Source of the DNA: Pontivivens ytuae
GTDB lineage: Bacteria; Pseudomonadota; Alphaproteobacteria; Rhodobacterales; Rhodobacteraceae
Direction of reading: 5' to 3'
Assembly: GCF_015679265.1 (NCBI RefSeq)
Contig: NZ_CP064942.1
Location: 4,072,001-4,136,000 of the forward strand
Length of the DNA stretch: 64,000 nt
Positions 1-8,567 of the stretch are shown here, piece after piece (the stretch's first letter is position 1; every line of letters starts with the position of its first letter). Made by a program: the position numbers and the translations under genes. Below the pieces are notes generated by a model. It saw only the letters and a list, made by a program, of their open reading frames with translations, searched no databases and was not told the DNA's origin.

Positions 1-1551
1 GACGTGCCGAAGGCCGTGCTGATGATGCGCGGCATCGCCACGATGCTGGAGCGCCACCACCGGGTGCAGGTGCTCGACGAGGCGATCGAGGCGGCCGTCA
101 GCCTGTCGGCCCGCTACATCCCCGCGCGGCAGCTCCCGGACAAATCCGTGAGCGTCCTCGACACCGCCTGCGCCCGCGTCGCCGTCAGCCAGCACGCGGT
201 CCCGGCGGAAGTGGACAACGCGCGAAAGCGGATCGACGCGCTGGCCACCGAGCTGGAGATCATCGACCGGGACGAGAGTGCGGGCTACGACGTCGCCGAC
301 CGGCGTGCGACCATCACCGCGCTGAAAGCGGAGGAGGAGACGCGCCTCACCGAGCTCGACGCGCGGTGGGAGGCGGAGAAGGACGTCGTGGCCCGGATCC
401 TCGACCTGCGGGCAAAGCTCCGGGAGAGCGGCGCGGTCGATGGCGCACCCTCCGACGACACGCGCGCGGAACTGCTGACTGCCCTTCAGGCCGAGAACGC
501 CCGGCTTCAGGAGCTGCAAGGCGAGACCCCGCTCATCCTGCCCATCGTCGACGCGCAGGCCGTCGCCAGCGTGGTCGGTGATTGGACCGGCATCCCCGTC
601 GGTCGCATGGTCCGGGACGAGATCGCGACGGTGCTCGACCTCGAACAGCGCCTCGCCGCCCGCGTCATCGGGCAGGACCACGCGATGCAGATGATCGCCA
701 AGCGCATCCGCACCTCCCGCGCCGGGCTCGACAACCCCTCGAAGCCCATCGGCGTCTTCCTCCTTGCCGGCACCTCGGGCGTGGGAAAGACGGAGACGGC
801 GCTGGCGCTGGCCGAGGCGCTATATGGCGGCGAGCAGAACGTCATCACCATCAACATGTCGGAGTACCAGGAGGCGCACACCGTCTCCTCCCTCAAGGGC
901 GCGCCTCCGGGATATGTCGGCTATGGCGAGGGCGGGGTGCTCACGGAAGCGGTACGGCGCAAGCCCTACTCCGTCGTCCTGCTCGACGAGGTGGAAAAGG
1001 CGCATCCGGACGTGCACGAGATCTTCTTCCAGGTCTTCGACAAGGGCGTGATGGAGGATGGCGAGGGGCGTCTGATCGATTTTCGCAACACGCTGATCCT
1101 GCTGACCTCGAACGTGGGCTCGGACCTCGTGATGGACCTTTGCGCTGACCCCGACCTGATGCCGGAGCCGGAGGGGATCGCGAAGGCACTGCGCGACCCG
1201 CTGCTGAAGGTGTTCCCGGCGGCCCTGCTGGGCCGCCTCGTCACCATCCCCTACTACCCGCTGAGCCCGGACATGATCGGGGAGATCACGCGCCTTCAGC
1301 TCAACCGCATCGAAGCGCGCGTGAACAGCACCCACGGCGTGCCGTTCACCTATTCGGACGCGGTCGTACAGACGATCGTGGACCGCTGTCAGGAGGTCGA
1401 GAGCGGCGGGCGCATGATCGACGCGATCGTCACGAACACCATGCTCCCCGACATCTCCACCGAGTTCCTGCGGCGCACGATGGAGGGCGGGCGCGTCGCG
1501 CGCGTCGCGCTCGACGTGGCGGACGGGCAGTTCACCTACGCCTTCGACTGA
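1..1551 (+). CDS. tssH: T6SS AAA+ ATPase ClpV (TssH), 5'-truncated by window edge
   Basis: The frame is open to the left edge, so only about 516 C-terminal residues of a protein usually near 870 are present; the GTG at base 4 is internal. ClpV is the cytosolic hexameric disaggregase that unfolds the contracted TssB/TssC sheath for recycling. Visible in order are the end of the first AAA+ module, a charged coiled-coil M domain (about residues 70-175), and the second module with Walker A GTSGVGKT (about 256-263) and Walker B VVLLDEVEKAHP (about 324-335), then sensor and C-terminal regions. The N-domain that binds the sheath is outside the window. It is followed after 129 bases by the sheath-like gene on the same strand. 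Generic ClpB is less likely given the T6SS neighbours. Confidence 0.93.
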   Translation, partial: DVPKAVLMMRGIATMLERHHRVQVLDEAIEAAVSLSARYIPARQLPDKSVSVLDTACARVAVSQHAVPAEVDNARKRIDALATELEIIDRDESAGYDVADRRATITALKAEEETRLTELDARWEAEKDVVARILDLRAKLRESGAVDGAPSDDTRAELLTALQAENARLQELQGETPLILPIVDAQAVASVVGDWTGIPVGRMVRDEIATVLDLEQRLAARVIGQDHAMQMIAKRIRTSRAGLDNPSKPIGVFLLAGTSGVGKTETALALAEALYGGEQNVITINMSEYQEAHTVSSLKGAPPGYVGYGEGGVLTEAVRRKPYSVVLLDEVEKAHPDVHEIFFQVFDKGVMEDGEGRLIDFRNTLILLTSNVGSDLVMDLCADPDLMPEPEGIAKALRDPLLKVFPAALLGRLVTIPYYPLSPDMIGEITRLQLNRIEARVNSTHGVPFTYSDAVVQTIVDRCQEVESGGRMIDAIVTNTMLPDISTEFLRRTMEGGRVARVALDVADGQFTYAFD

Positions 1552-1680
1552 CCGGCCCTGCCCCTCCAGATATTTTCGCATCCGCACCGAACCCGATCCG
1601 CATCCTCCGGCACTTACCGACAACACCTGCCGGGGCGGAGGCACCCCCGAACCGGCCGCAGCAGTCTCGGGAGTTGTCGG

Positions 1681-3465
1681 ATGCCCATGGATATCGAACA
1701 CGAAGCCGCGGATCTTCTGGAGGGCGCCGCCCCGGCGGCTCCCAACACCGGCTTCGGCACCCTGTCCGCCCCCCGGACGGAAGCCGCCGGGCAGAGCGAC
1801 GCGAAGTTCCGCATCGCCCTGCTCGGCGACTTTTCCGGCCGCGCCAACCGGGGCCTGATCGAGATCGGGGACGCGCTGGCGACCCGCAAGCCCATCAAGC
1901 TCGACGTGGACAACATCGACGATGTCATCGCGCGTTTTGCCACCACGCTGGTCCTGCCCGTCGGGGCGGATGGCGCGGGGGTGGAGGTACGGCTCACCGG
2001 CCTCGACGACCTGCATCCCGACGAGATCTACGAGACCGTCGAGCTCTTCGAGGAGCTGTCGGACCTCCGCAACATGGTGGCACGCGGCGACCGCTCCGCC
2101 CTCGCGGATCTGGAGGAGTGGGCCGAGGAGCATAGCCACGCGATAGCCCCAGCCAAGCGGTCCAAGGGAAGCAACGTCCCCGCCGACCGGCGGCTCAGCG
2201 ACTTCGAGGCCCTGATCGGCGAACGGCAGGGCCAGACGGTGGAGGCGAGCGACACCGACGCGCTGATCGCCCGCATCGTCGGCCCCTATGTCCAGAAGGC
2301 CCCCGCGGACGATCAGGACGAGATGCTGGCCGCGGTCGACGCCGCCCTCTCGGGCGCCATGCGCACCATCCTGCACCACCCCGATTTCCAGACGGTGGAG
2401 GCGACCTGGCGCAGCCTCGACTTCCTCGCCCGGCGGATCGAGACCGGGCCGCGGCTGGAGATCGTGCTCTACGATGTCTCGGCCGAGGAATGGGCCGCCG
2501 ACCTTGCCGCCGTTGAAGACCTCGCCGAGAGCGGGCTCTTCCGCATGCTGGCCGAGGAGCCGCAGCTCGACGCGGCGCAAGGTCCGTTCTCCGCCGTCTT
2601 CGGCCTCTACACGCTGGAGGAGACGCCGCCCCACGCGCAGCTCATGGGCCGCATGGCGAAGATCGCGGCGTGGATGAACGCGCCTTTCGTCGCCGCCATC
2701 TCCCCCGCCTTCCTCGACATCAAGAAGGAGGATCGCCACCCGCTGGTCGCCGAAGCCTGGGACGCCCTGCGCGCGCTTCCGGAGGCCGGGCATACCGGCC
2801 TTGCGAGCCCCCGCTTCCTGCTCCGCCTGCCCTATGGCGAGCGCACCGAGCCGGTGGACGCCTTCGACTTCGAGGAGTTCACCCTGCGTGACGGGCTCAA
2901 GGGCATGCTCTGGGCCAACCCGGTGATCCTGTCGGCCACCCTGATGACCGCGACCGCCGCGAAATCGGGCAAGGAGATGCGGCTGGGCGAGATCATGTCG
3001 ATGGGCGACATCCCCGTCCACACCATGACCGATCCCCATGGCGATCAGGTCGCCCTGCCCTGCACCGAACGGCTGCTCAACACCCGCACCATGGCCGATG
3101 TGGTCGCCCGCGGCTTCATGCCGGTTCTGTCGATCAAGGGGCGCAATGAGGTGCGGCAGGGCTCGTTCCAGGCGCTGGGCGCGGGCATGCTTGCCGGCCC
3201 CTGGGCGTCCGGCGGCATTCAGGCCGCGGCCGAAAGCAGTATCGAGGTCGGTCTCGGTGCGGGTGTGCCGACGGCTGATGAAGCACCGGCGGCCGCGCCC
3301 GAGGCGGAGGAGGACGACCTGCCCGATCTCGACGGCTCCGACGACGGCGACGACGATCTGGGCGATCTCGACGACCTGCTCGCGGGCTTCGGTGACGACG
3401 CCGACAGCGATGACGACGAGGAAGAGATCGACCCCGAGCTCGCCGCCCTGCTGGAGGGTCTGTGA
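1681..3465 (+). CDS. Fused TssB-like/TssC-like T6SS contractile sheath protein (ImpD-type)
   Basis: A 594-residue protein. Residues about 42-145 resemble TssB/VipA (start FRIALLGDFSGR, then the K-I-L-D-N pattern and a long helix). Residues about 190-515 resemble the TssC/VipB core (GPYVQKAP, HHPDFQTVEATWRSLDFL, a conserved SPAFLDIKKEDRH stretch). The last 80 residues form an acidic Asp/Glu tail not normal for sheath subunits. Canonical TssC is about 490-500 residues and TssB about 170. Rhizobial loci carry a second TssC-like gene (impD/tssC40) beside the true sheath genes; this may be its counterpart, with a TssB half added. The start is ATG 1681, preceded by GGGAG at 1669-1673. It may be a sheath subunit, cap or baseplate connector. 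The function is inferred from the domains only. Confidence 0.8.
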   Translation: MPMDIEHEAADLLEGAAPAAPNTGFGTLSAPRTEAAGQSDAKFRIALLGDFSGRANRGLIEIGDALATRKPIKLDVDNIDDVIARFATTLVLPVGADGAGVEVRLTGLDDLHPDEIYETVELFEELSDLRNMVARGDRSALADLEEWAEEHSHAIAPAKRSKGSNVPADRRLSDFEALIGERQGQTVEASDTDALIARIVGPYVQKAPADDQDEMLAAVDAALSGAMRTILHHPDFQTVEATWRSLDFLARRIETGPRLEIVLYDVSAEEWAADLAAVEDLAESGLFRMLAEEPQLDAAQGPFSAVFGLYTLEETPPHAQLMGRMAKIAAWMNAPFVAAISPAFLDIKKEDRHPLVAEAWDALRALPEAGHTGLASPRFLLRLPYGERTEPVDAFDFEEFTLRDGLKGMLWANPVILSATLMTATAAKSGKEMRLGEIMSMGDIPVHTMTDPHGDQVALPCTERLLNTRTMADVVARGFMPVLSIKGRNEVRQGSFQALGAGMLAGPWASGGIQAAAESSIEVGLGAGVPTADEAPAAAPEAEEDDLPDLDGSDDGDDDLGDLDDLLAGFGDDADSDDDEEEIDPELAALLEGL

Positions 3466-3749
3466 TGCAGGACCAGTCCAACCGCGTCGCCGCCCCCGCC
3501 ATCCTGATCGCCGAGGTCGAAGGGGCCTACTGGATGCTCCAGGGCGACCGCCATCTCGGCGCGATGCTCACGGGGCAGGCCCCCTTCCCGACCCCGGTCT
3601 GCTGCCTGCGCTTCGCCTCCTCCTTCGAGTTCGCGGCGACCCTCGAGGGCATCAGCCCGGCGGAGCTGTGGAGCATTCACCCCGCGGTGGTCGCCCGGCT
3701 CGAGCGGGCCGGCGACCTCGCCTTCGTCACCCTCGACGACGCCGACTGA
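3465..3749 (+). CDS. Small hypothetical protein in T6SS operon
   Basis: A 94-residue protein whose ATG shares the A of the preceding stop (TGATG), so it is translationally coupled to the sheath-like gene. A GTG three bases earlier is the alternative start. The product begins with an AILIAEVEGAYWMLQGDR strand-like segment, has two adjacent cysteines (PVCCLRF) and ends acidic; no signal peptide or membrane segment is visible. It lies directly before vgrG, where loaders and adaptors often sit. I do not recognise the family. A small chaperone, adaptor or accessory subunit are all possible. Confidence 0.7.
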   Translation: MQDQSNRVAAPAILIAEVEGAYWMLQGDRHLGAMLTGQAPFPTPVCCLRFASSFEFAATLEGISPAELWSIHPAVVARLERAGDLAFVTLDDAD

Positions 3750-3772
3750 GACGCGGGAGGAAGGGACAGGCC

Positions 3773-5899
3773 ATGGCCGACGACATCATCCTCGAAGGAC
3801 GCCAGATCCGGCTGGAGCTTCCGGGCAAGCTGAAGGGCTTCCTGATGCGGGCCGAGGTGAACGAGGGCCTCAGCCGCATCACCGAGACGACCATCGAGTT
3901 CATGTCCCCCGACCTCGACATCGACCTGCAAAAGCTGGTGGGAGAGCGCCTGAGCCTCGAGATCGACGCGCCGAAGGACAAGGTCCGCCACTTCCAGGGC
4001 CGCTGCGTCGCCGCCGAGTTCCTCGGCTCCCATGCCGGGCGCGGCTACTTCCGCGCCGCTGTCCGGCCGTGGCTCTGGTTTCTCACCCGCAACACCGACT
4101 GCCGGATCTTCCAGGACAAGTCGGTGATCGAGGTCATCAAGGAGATCTTCGGCCAGCACGGCTTCTCCGACTACCGCGACACGACGCGGCACCCCTACCC
4201 CAAGCGCACCTACTGCGTGCAGTACGGCGAGAGCGACTTCGCCTTCATTTCCCGCCTGATGGAGGAGGAGGGGATCTACTACTACCACAGCCACGACAAG
4301 ACGAAGGAGACGCTGGTCCTCGCCGACGAGGCGAGTGCGCACCGCTCCATCGAGGATCACGCCGAGATCGACTTCCATTTCCGGGAGCAGCAGTACCGCC
4401 GCCGCGACGACCACGTCTTTGAATGGCGCGGGGGCGAGAGCATCCAGACCGGCAAGGTGGCGCTGCGCGACTACGACTTCGAGAAGCCCAAGTCGGACCT
4501 GACCTCGGTCAAGGCCCTGCCCCGCGGCAAGCACGCCTACAAGTCCTACGAGCACTACAGCTATCCCGGACGCCACGGCGACACCCGCACGGGCGAGCAT
4601 CTGGCACGGGTGAAGGTCGAGGGCTTCGCCGGCCAGACCCACCGCGCCCATGGCGTCAGCAACGTGCGCCAGATGGCGGCGGGCACGAAGTTCAAGCTCA
4701 AGGAGCATCCGCGAAAGGCGGAAAACGCCGAATATCTCGTCATCTCCGCCCGCCACCAGATGCAGATCGATGCCGATACCCAGGACCGGGAGATCGTGGA
4801 GGCGATCCTCGGCCCCACGCTCGATTTCGACGGCACCAACATGGCCGACAGCTACCGCTGCCTCTTCGAGGTGCAGCCGACGGAGCTGACCTATCGCGCC
4901 CCGCAGGTCACACTGCGGCCGGAGCATCCGGGCATCCAGACCGCAGTTGTCGTGGGCAAGCCGGGCGAGGAGATCTGGACGGACAAGTATGGCCGCGTGA
5001 AGGTCCAGTTCCACTGGGACCGCAAGGGCCGCCGCGACGACAGCGCGTCCTGCTGGATCCGCACCGCCGTGCCGTGGAGCGGCAAGGGCTGGGGCATGAT
5101 CGGCGTGCCCCGCGTGGGCCAGGAGGTCGTGGTCCAGTTCGAGGACGGCGACCCCGACCGCCCGATCATCACCGGCATGGTCTACAACGGCGACACGTCG
5201 GTGCCCCACGACCTGCCCGCCAACCAGACGCAGATGGGCTGGAAAACCAACAGCTCCAAGGGCGGCGGCGGCTTCAGCGAGCTGATCTTTGAGGACAAGA
5301 AGGACGCGGAGTTCGTCCGCCTCCAGTCCGAGCGCGACTTCCGCCAGATCATCAAGAACAACGCCGAGATCACCGTGGGGCTGGAGCACAGGAAGGGCGG
5401 CACCTTCACCCAGACCATCCACGGCGACAAGACCGAGACGATCCGCGAGGGCGACCACAGCTTCACCGTCGGCAAGGGCGCCGAGCGCGTCTCCATCGCC
5501 AAGGGGCGCGAGACGACGGTGGGCGAGGACGACACGCTGAGCGTCGATGCCGACCAGTCCGTCACCGTGAAGGGGGCCAAGACAGACAAGATCGGCAAGG
5601 GCTACACGGTTGATGTGGGCGCGGCGCTGGAGGTCTCGGCCAAGTCCAAGATCTCCTTCAAATGCGGCGGCTCCACCATCGAGATGACGCCCACCAAGGT
5701 CACGATCACCGCCACGCAGGTGGAGGTGAAGGCCAACGCCACCGCGAAGCTCACCGCCAACGGCCAGCTCACGATGGAGGGCAAGGGACAGGCCTCGCTG
5801 AAAGGTGCCGGCATGCTGAAGCTCGAAGGCGGCGGCATGACCCAGCTCAAATCCTCTGGCCTGCTGATGGCCAAGGGCTCTCTCACGATGATCAATTGA
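3773..5899 (+). CDS. vgrG: T6SS spike protein VgrG (TssI)
   Basis: A 708-residue VgrG, the trimeric spike related to phage gp27/gp5 that tops the Hcp tube and carries effectors. The N-terminal gp27-like part shows AAVRPWLWFLTRNTDCRIFQ and a YCVQYGESDFAFISRLMEEE stretch. The OB/gp5 part shows KYGRVKVQFHWDRKG and WSGKGWGMIGVPRVGQEV. The C-terminal part is a repetitive beta-prism ending AKGSLTMIN, with no extra effector domain. The start is ATG 3773, with the purine-rich GGGAGGAAGGGACAGG just before it; the frame is open further upstream over the sheath gene but that part does not look like VgrG. A DUF6931-like protein and PAAR follow, so cargo is probably carried non-covalently or by other VgrGs. 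Confidence 0.96.
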   Translation: MADDIILEGRQIRLELPGKLKGFLMRAEVNEGLSRITETTIEFMSPDLDIDLQKLVGERLSLEIDAPKDKVRHFQGRCVAAEFLGSHAGRGYFRAAVRPWLWFLTRNTDCRIFQDKSVIEVIKEIFGQHGFSDYRDTTRHPYPKRTYCVQYGESDFAFISRLMEEEGIYYYHSHDKTKETLVLADEASAHRSIEDHAEIDFHFREQQYRRRDDHVFEWRGGESIQTGKVALRDYDFEKPKSDLTSVKALPRGKHAYKSYEHYSYPGRHGDTRTGEHLARVKVEGFAGQTHRAHGVSNVRQMAAGTKFKLKEHPRKAENAEYLVISARHQMQIDADTQDREIVEAILGPTLDFDGTNMADSYRCLFEVQPTELTYRAPQVTLRPEHPGIQTAVVVGKPGEEIWTDKYGRVKVQFHWDRKGRRDDSASCWIRTAVPWSGKGWGMIGVPRVGQEVVVQFEDGDPDRPIITGMVYNGDTSVPHDLPANQTQMGWKTNSSKGGGGFSELIFEDKKDAEFVRLQSERDFRQIIKNNAEITVGLEHRKGGTFTQTIHGDKTETIREGDHSFTVGKGAERVSIAKGRETTVGEDDTLSVDADQSVTVKGAKTDKIGKGYTVDVGAALEVSAKSKISFKCGGSTIEMTPTKVTITATQVEVKANATAKLTANGQLTMEGKGQASLKGAGMLKLEGGGMTQLKSSGLLMAKGSLTMIN

Positions 5900-5909
5900 G
5901 GCGCGCCCG

Positions 5910-6503
5910 ATGACCCTTGGCCCCTTCGACAACCTCAGGAAACTGCCCGACACGCCGGTGGCAGGCATCCTCGCCCGTGGCAATGCGAAGCTGCAGACCA
6001 AGCTCGATGCGGCCAAGGGCGCATCGGCGGCGGAGGTGCTGGCGGAGCTCGACGGCAAGGGCGCGCTGATGGACATGATGCAGGTGCTTGCCCACGCCCT
6101 CCCGCCGCGGGAGGCGATCTGGTGGGCCTGCCTCTCGGGGCGGGACGTGGCAGCAGAGGGCACGCCCCCGATAGAAGCCGCCGAAGCCTGGGTCTTCAAA
6201 CCGGGGCCGGAGACGCGCATCCGCGCGCGGCAGGCCCTAGACACAGCCGACAACGAGGACGACACCGCGCTCTGCGCCATGGCCGCGAGCTTCGCCGACG
6301 GCACGCTCGGCCCCGGCGAGCTGGAGGACTACGCCGCCCCGCCGGGTGCGGTCGGCACCGCCGCCTTCGGCATGGCGCTCACCGCCCTCTTCCACGACGA
6401 GGAGCAGGTGGAGGCGCAGGGCCCCCTGATCCTCGCCCGCGCGCTCGACATCGCGCGGGGCGGCAACGGCAAGATCGCCGTCGAAGGGGAGGCCACGCCA
6501 TGA
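5910..6503 (+). CDS. DUF6931-like T6SS-associated protein
   Basis: A 197-residue, mostly helical acidic protein starting 10 bases after vgrG and overlapping the PAAR start by four bases (ATGA). The core includes ALPPREAIWWACL, followed by EAAEAWVFKPGPETR and a helix-rich ALCAMAASFADGTLGPGELEDY. This pattern recalls proteins named DUF6931 that occur between VgrG and PAAR genes in T6SS loci; the family assignment is from memory and moderate. No signal peptide or transmembrane segment is seen. Its position suggests a cytosolic adaptor that helps assemble the VgrG-PAAR tip or load cargo, but no function is shown by sequence. Confidence 0.7.
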   Translation: MTLGPFDNLRKLPDTPVAGILARGNAKLQTKLDAAKGASAAEVLAELDGKGALMDMMQVLAHALPPREAIWWACLSGRDVAAEGTPPIEAAEAWVFKPGPETRIRARQALDTADNEDDTALCAMAASFADGTLGPGELEDYAAPPGAVGTAAFGMALTALFHDEEQVEAQGPLILARALDIARGGNGKIAVEGEATP

Positions 6504-6790
6504 CCCTCCCCGCGGCCCGCGTCGGCGACCCCCATGTCTGCCCGATGGTCACCGGCATCGTTCCCCATGTGGGCGGGCCGATCGTCGTGCCCTGCCCGAC
6601 CGTTCTGATCGGCAAGATGCCTGCGGCGACCGCCACCGCGATGGCAGTCTGCGTCGGCCCGCCGGACGTGGTCGCCAAGGGCTCCACCACCGTGCTGACA
6701 GGCAAGAAACCGCAGGCCCGCCTCGGCGACACCTGCGCCCATGGCGGGGCCATCGTGATGGGCTGCCCGACCGTGCTGGTGGGAGGCTGA
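6500..6790 (+). CDS. PAAR-domain T6SS spike tip protein
   Basis: A compact 96-residue PAAR protein that sharpens the VgrG trimer. The N-terminus has AARVGDPHVCP, and there are two repeats of the CPTVLIGK / CPTVLVGG type with the interspersed His and Cys residues expected to hold the tip zinc. The length equals a bare PAAR domain with no N- or C-terminal effector extension. ATG 6500 overlaps the stop of the preceding gene (ATGA), indicating coupled translation. It is followed by fha after two bases. Confidence 0.93.
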   Translation: MTLPAARVGDPHVCPMVTGIVPHVGGPIVVPCPTVLIGKMPAATATAMAVCVGPPDVVAKGSTTVLTGKKPQARLGDTCAHGGAIVMGCPTVLVGG

Positions 6791-6792
6791 CG

Positions 6793-8091
6793 ATGAGCCT
6801 GACCCTCCGCCTCACCAGCTCCGGCACGCTGCCGAACAACGCCACCTCCGTCGCGATGGAAAACGGCGTGCTCACCATCGGGCGCGGCGACGAGAACACC
6901 CTCGCCCTGCCCGACCCGGACCGGATGCTCTCCAAGCGCCACTGCGTGGTGGAGGAGCGGGGCGGCGACTACCTGCTGACCGATATCAGCACCAACGGCA
7001 CGTTTCTGAATTACAGCGCCGAGCGGGTGGGCGAGATCCCGACGCCGCTCAGCCATGGCGACGTCATCCAGGTCGGCGACTTCGAGCTGGTGGTGGAAAT
7101 CGGCGGAGCGCAGCCCGAGGCCGCCCTGCCCATGGCCCCGGCAGAGGACAGCCTGCCGGCTGCTCCGTCGAGCGCCCCCGAACCCCTCGCCACGCTGGAC
7201 GATCCGCTGGCGGAGGGCGGTGGCGGCGACTTCCTCGACGACCTCCTCGGCAGCCCTGCCGCGTCCGCCGACATTCCGCTCGCGCCGGACCCCTTTGCCG
7301 AGGGGGCCAGCGTGCCGGACCACTCGCCCGCGGCGCAGGACCATTTCACCCCGCCCGCGCCTAACGCCGCCGCGATCCCCGACGACTGGGACGACCTCTT
7401 CGCGCCGGAGCCTGCACCCGCGCCAACCGCGCCCGCCGATCCGTTCGGCGCACAGGCCGCACCCCCGCCCGGCGCCATGCCGCCCCCGGCGGCCCAACAG
7501 CCTGCGCCCGCATCGACCGACGCCGCCCGCGCGTTCCTCGAGGCCGCCGGCGCCGCCCATCTCGACATCCCCACCGAAGAGCTCGCCGCCACGATGGCCC
7601 GCCTCGGCCGGACCTACGCCGCCATGGTCGCGGGCATGCGGGAGATCCTGATGGCCCGCGCCTCGATCAAGAGCGAGATGCGGATGGAGCGCACCATGAT
7701 CAGCATGGGCGGCAACAACCCCCTGAAGTTCTCGATCAGCCCTGAACAGGCGGTCGAGGCGATGATCCGCCCGACCGTGCCCGGCTATCTCGACGCCGAA
7801 GCCGCGACGACCGAGGCACTCGCCGACATCCGCGCCCACGAGGTCGCGATGATGTCGGGGATGGAGGCCGCACTGAAGGACCTGTTGACCCGCCTCGGCC
7901 CCGATCAGCTCGCCACCCGCATCGAATCCGGCTCCTCCCTCGGCGGCCTCCTGGGCGGGAAGAAGGCCCGCTACTGGGAGGCCTACGAGCGGATGTACGC
8001 GGAGATCGCCCGCGAGACGGAAGACGATTTCCAGTCGGCCTTCGGGCGCGAATTCGCGCGGGCCTATGAAGAACAGCTCAAAAAGCTTTGA
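6793..8091 (+). CDS. fha: FHA-domain T6SS protein (Fha/TagH, ImpI)
   Basis: A 432-residue protein. A forkhead-associated phosphothreonine-binding domain lies at about residues 1-100 with GRGDEN, the LSKRHC core and STNGTF. A long Pro/Ala/Asp-rich linker (about 110-245) and a helical C-terminal domain typical of T6SS FHA proteins (about 250-432) follow. In characterised systems Fha binds a phosphorylated partner and promotes secretion in the threonine-phosphorylation pathway with kinase PpkA and phosphatase PppA. A PP2C phosphatase is encoded at 15547, while no kinase is in the window. The start is ATG 6793, two bases after PAAR. Confidence 0.92.
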   Translation: MSLTLRLTSSGTLPNNATSVAMENGVLTIGRGDENTLALPDPDRMLSKRHCVVEERGGDYLLTDISTNGTFLNYSAERVGEIPTPLSHGDVIQVGDFELVVEIGGAQPEAALPMAPAEDSLPAAPSSAPEPLATLDDPLAEGGGGDFLDDLLGSPAASADIPLAPDPFAEGASVPDHSPAAQDHFTPPAPNAAAIPDDWDDLFAPEPAPAPTAPADPFGAQAAPPPGAMPPPAAQQPAPASTDAARAFLEAAGAAHLDIPTEELAATMARLGRTYAAMVAGMREILMARASIKSEMRMERTMISMGGNNPLKFSISPEQAVEAMIRPTVPGYLDAEAATTEALADIRAHEVAMMSGMEAALKDLLTRLGPDQLATRIESGSSLGGLLGGKKARYWEAYERMYAEIARETEDDFQSAFGREFARAYEEQLKKL

Positions 8092-8102
8092 AAGGATTGA
8101 AC

Positions 8103-8540
8103 ATGTTTTACACTGGAAGATTCACTGCGGCCCTCGTCCTGACGCTGGCAGCCTGCGCGCCTGTCCCGGAACCCGCGCCGACCACGCAGGTCGCCCTCAC
8201 CATCGCCGCGGCCCCCGACATGAACGGCGGGCTGCCCGCACAGGCGAAGGTCTACTACCTCGCGGCACCCGGCACGTTCGGCGCCTCCGACTTCTTCGCG
8301 GTGTTTCAGGAGCCCGAGGCGACGCTGGGTGCGGAACTGATGGACGTCGACGAGGTGCAACTCGCGCCCGGCGGCACCTTCACCGACCTGCGCAGCTTCG
8401 ACACACCGCCGGGCGCGATCGGCGTCGTCGTCGCCTTCCGCGATATCGGCGGCGCGTTCCTTGACGTCCAACCACTCGCGCCCAACGCCTCGAACGTCGT
8501 CGAGATCAGCGTCTCGGGCAACACCGTCGTGATCCGCTGA
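8103..8540 (+). CDS. tssJ: T6SS outer-membrane lipoprotein TssJ
   Basis: A 145-residue lipoprotein. The signal peptide ends in the lipobox LAAC with Cys18 as the predicted lipidated residue, followed by a beta-sandwich-like domain (VALTIAAAPDMN, VYYLAAPGTF, FFAVFQEPEATLG). TssJ anchors the TssJLM membrane complex in the outer membrane. ATG 8103 is chosen because AAAGGA lies six bases upstream and it gives a clean signal peptide; an in-frame TTG at 8088, overlapping the fha stop, would add five residues. Sequence identity in this family is low, so the call rests on lipobox, size and position before tssK. Confidence 0.9.
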   Translation: MFYTGRFTAALVLTLAACAPVPEPAPTTQVALTIAAAPDMNGGLPAQAKVYYLAAPGTFGASDFFAVFQEPEATLGAELMDVDEVQLAPGGTFTDLRSFDTPPGAIGVVVAFRDIGGAFLDVQPLAPNASNVVEISVSGNTVVIR

Positions 8541-8567
8541 CGGCCAAGTAGAGGAGCGCGTCGAACC

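Noticed and set aside
1617..1680. CCGACAAC ... GTTGTCGG inverted repeat before the sheath-like gene
   Set aside because: Only eight bases with a 48-base spacer; too weak to call an operator or hairpin.
820..3039. Long minus-strand open frame of over 700 codons across clpV and the sheath-like gene
   Set aside because: It is antisense to genes with clear T6SS motifs, is low in family-like patterns and rich in Arg/Gly/Val runs; such frames are common in GC-rich DNA.
3038..3772. In-frame extension of vgrG over the preceding two genes
   Set aside because: The added residues are Arg/Pro/Ser/Ala-rich and unlike VgrG; a proper ribosome site precedes ATG 3773 and the N-terminal VgrG pattern starts there.
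3677..6304. Minus-strand open frame of about 875 codons across vgrG
   Set aside because: Antisense shadow of an unambiguous VgrG; composition is repetitive Val/Leu/His/Asp without domain signs.
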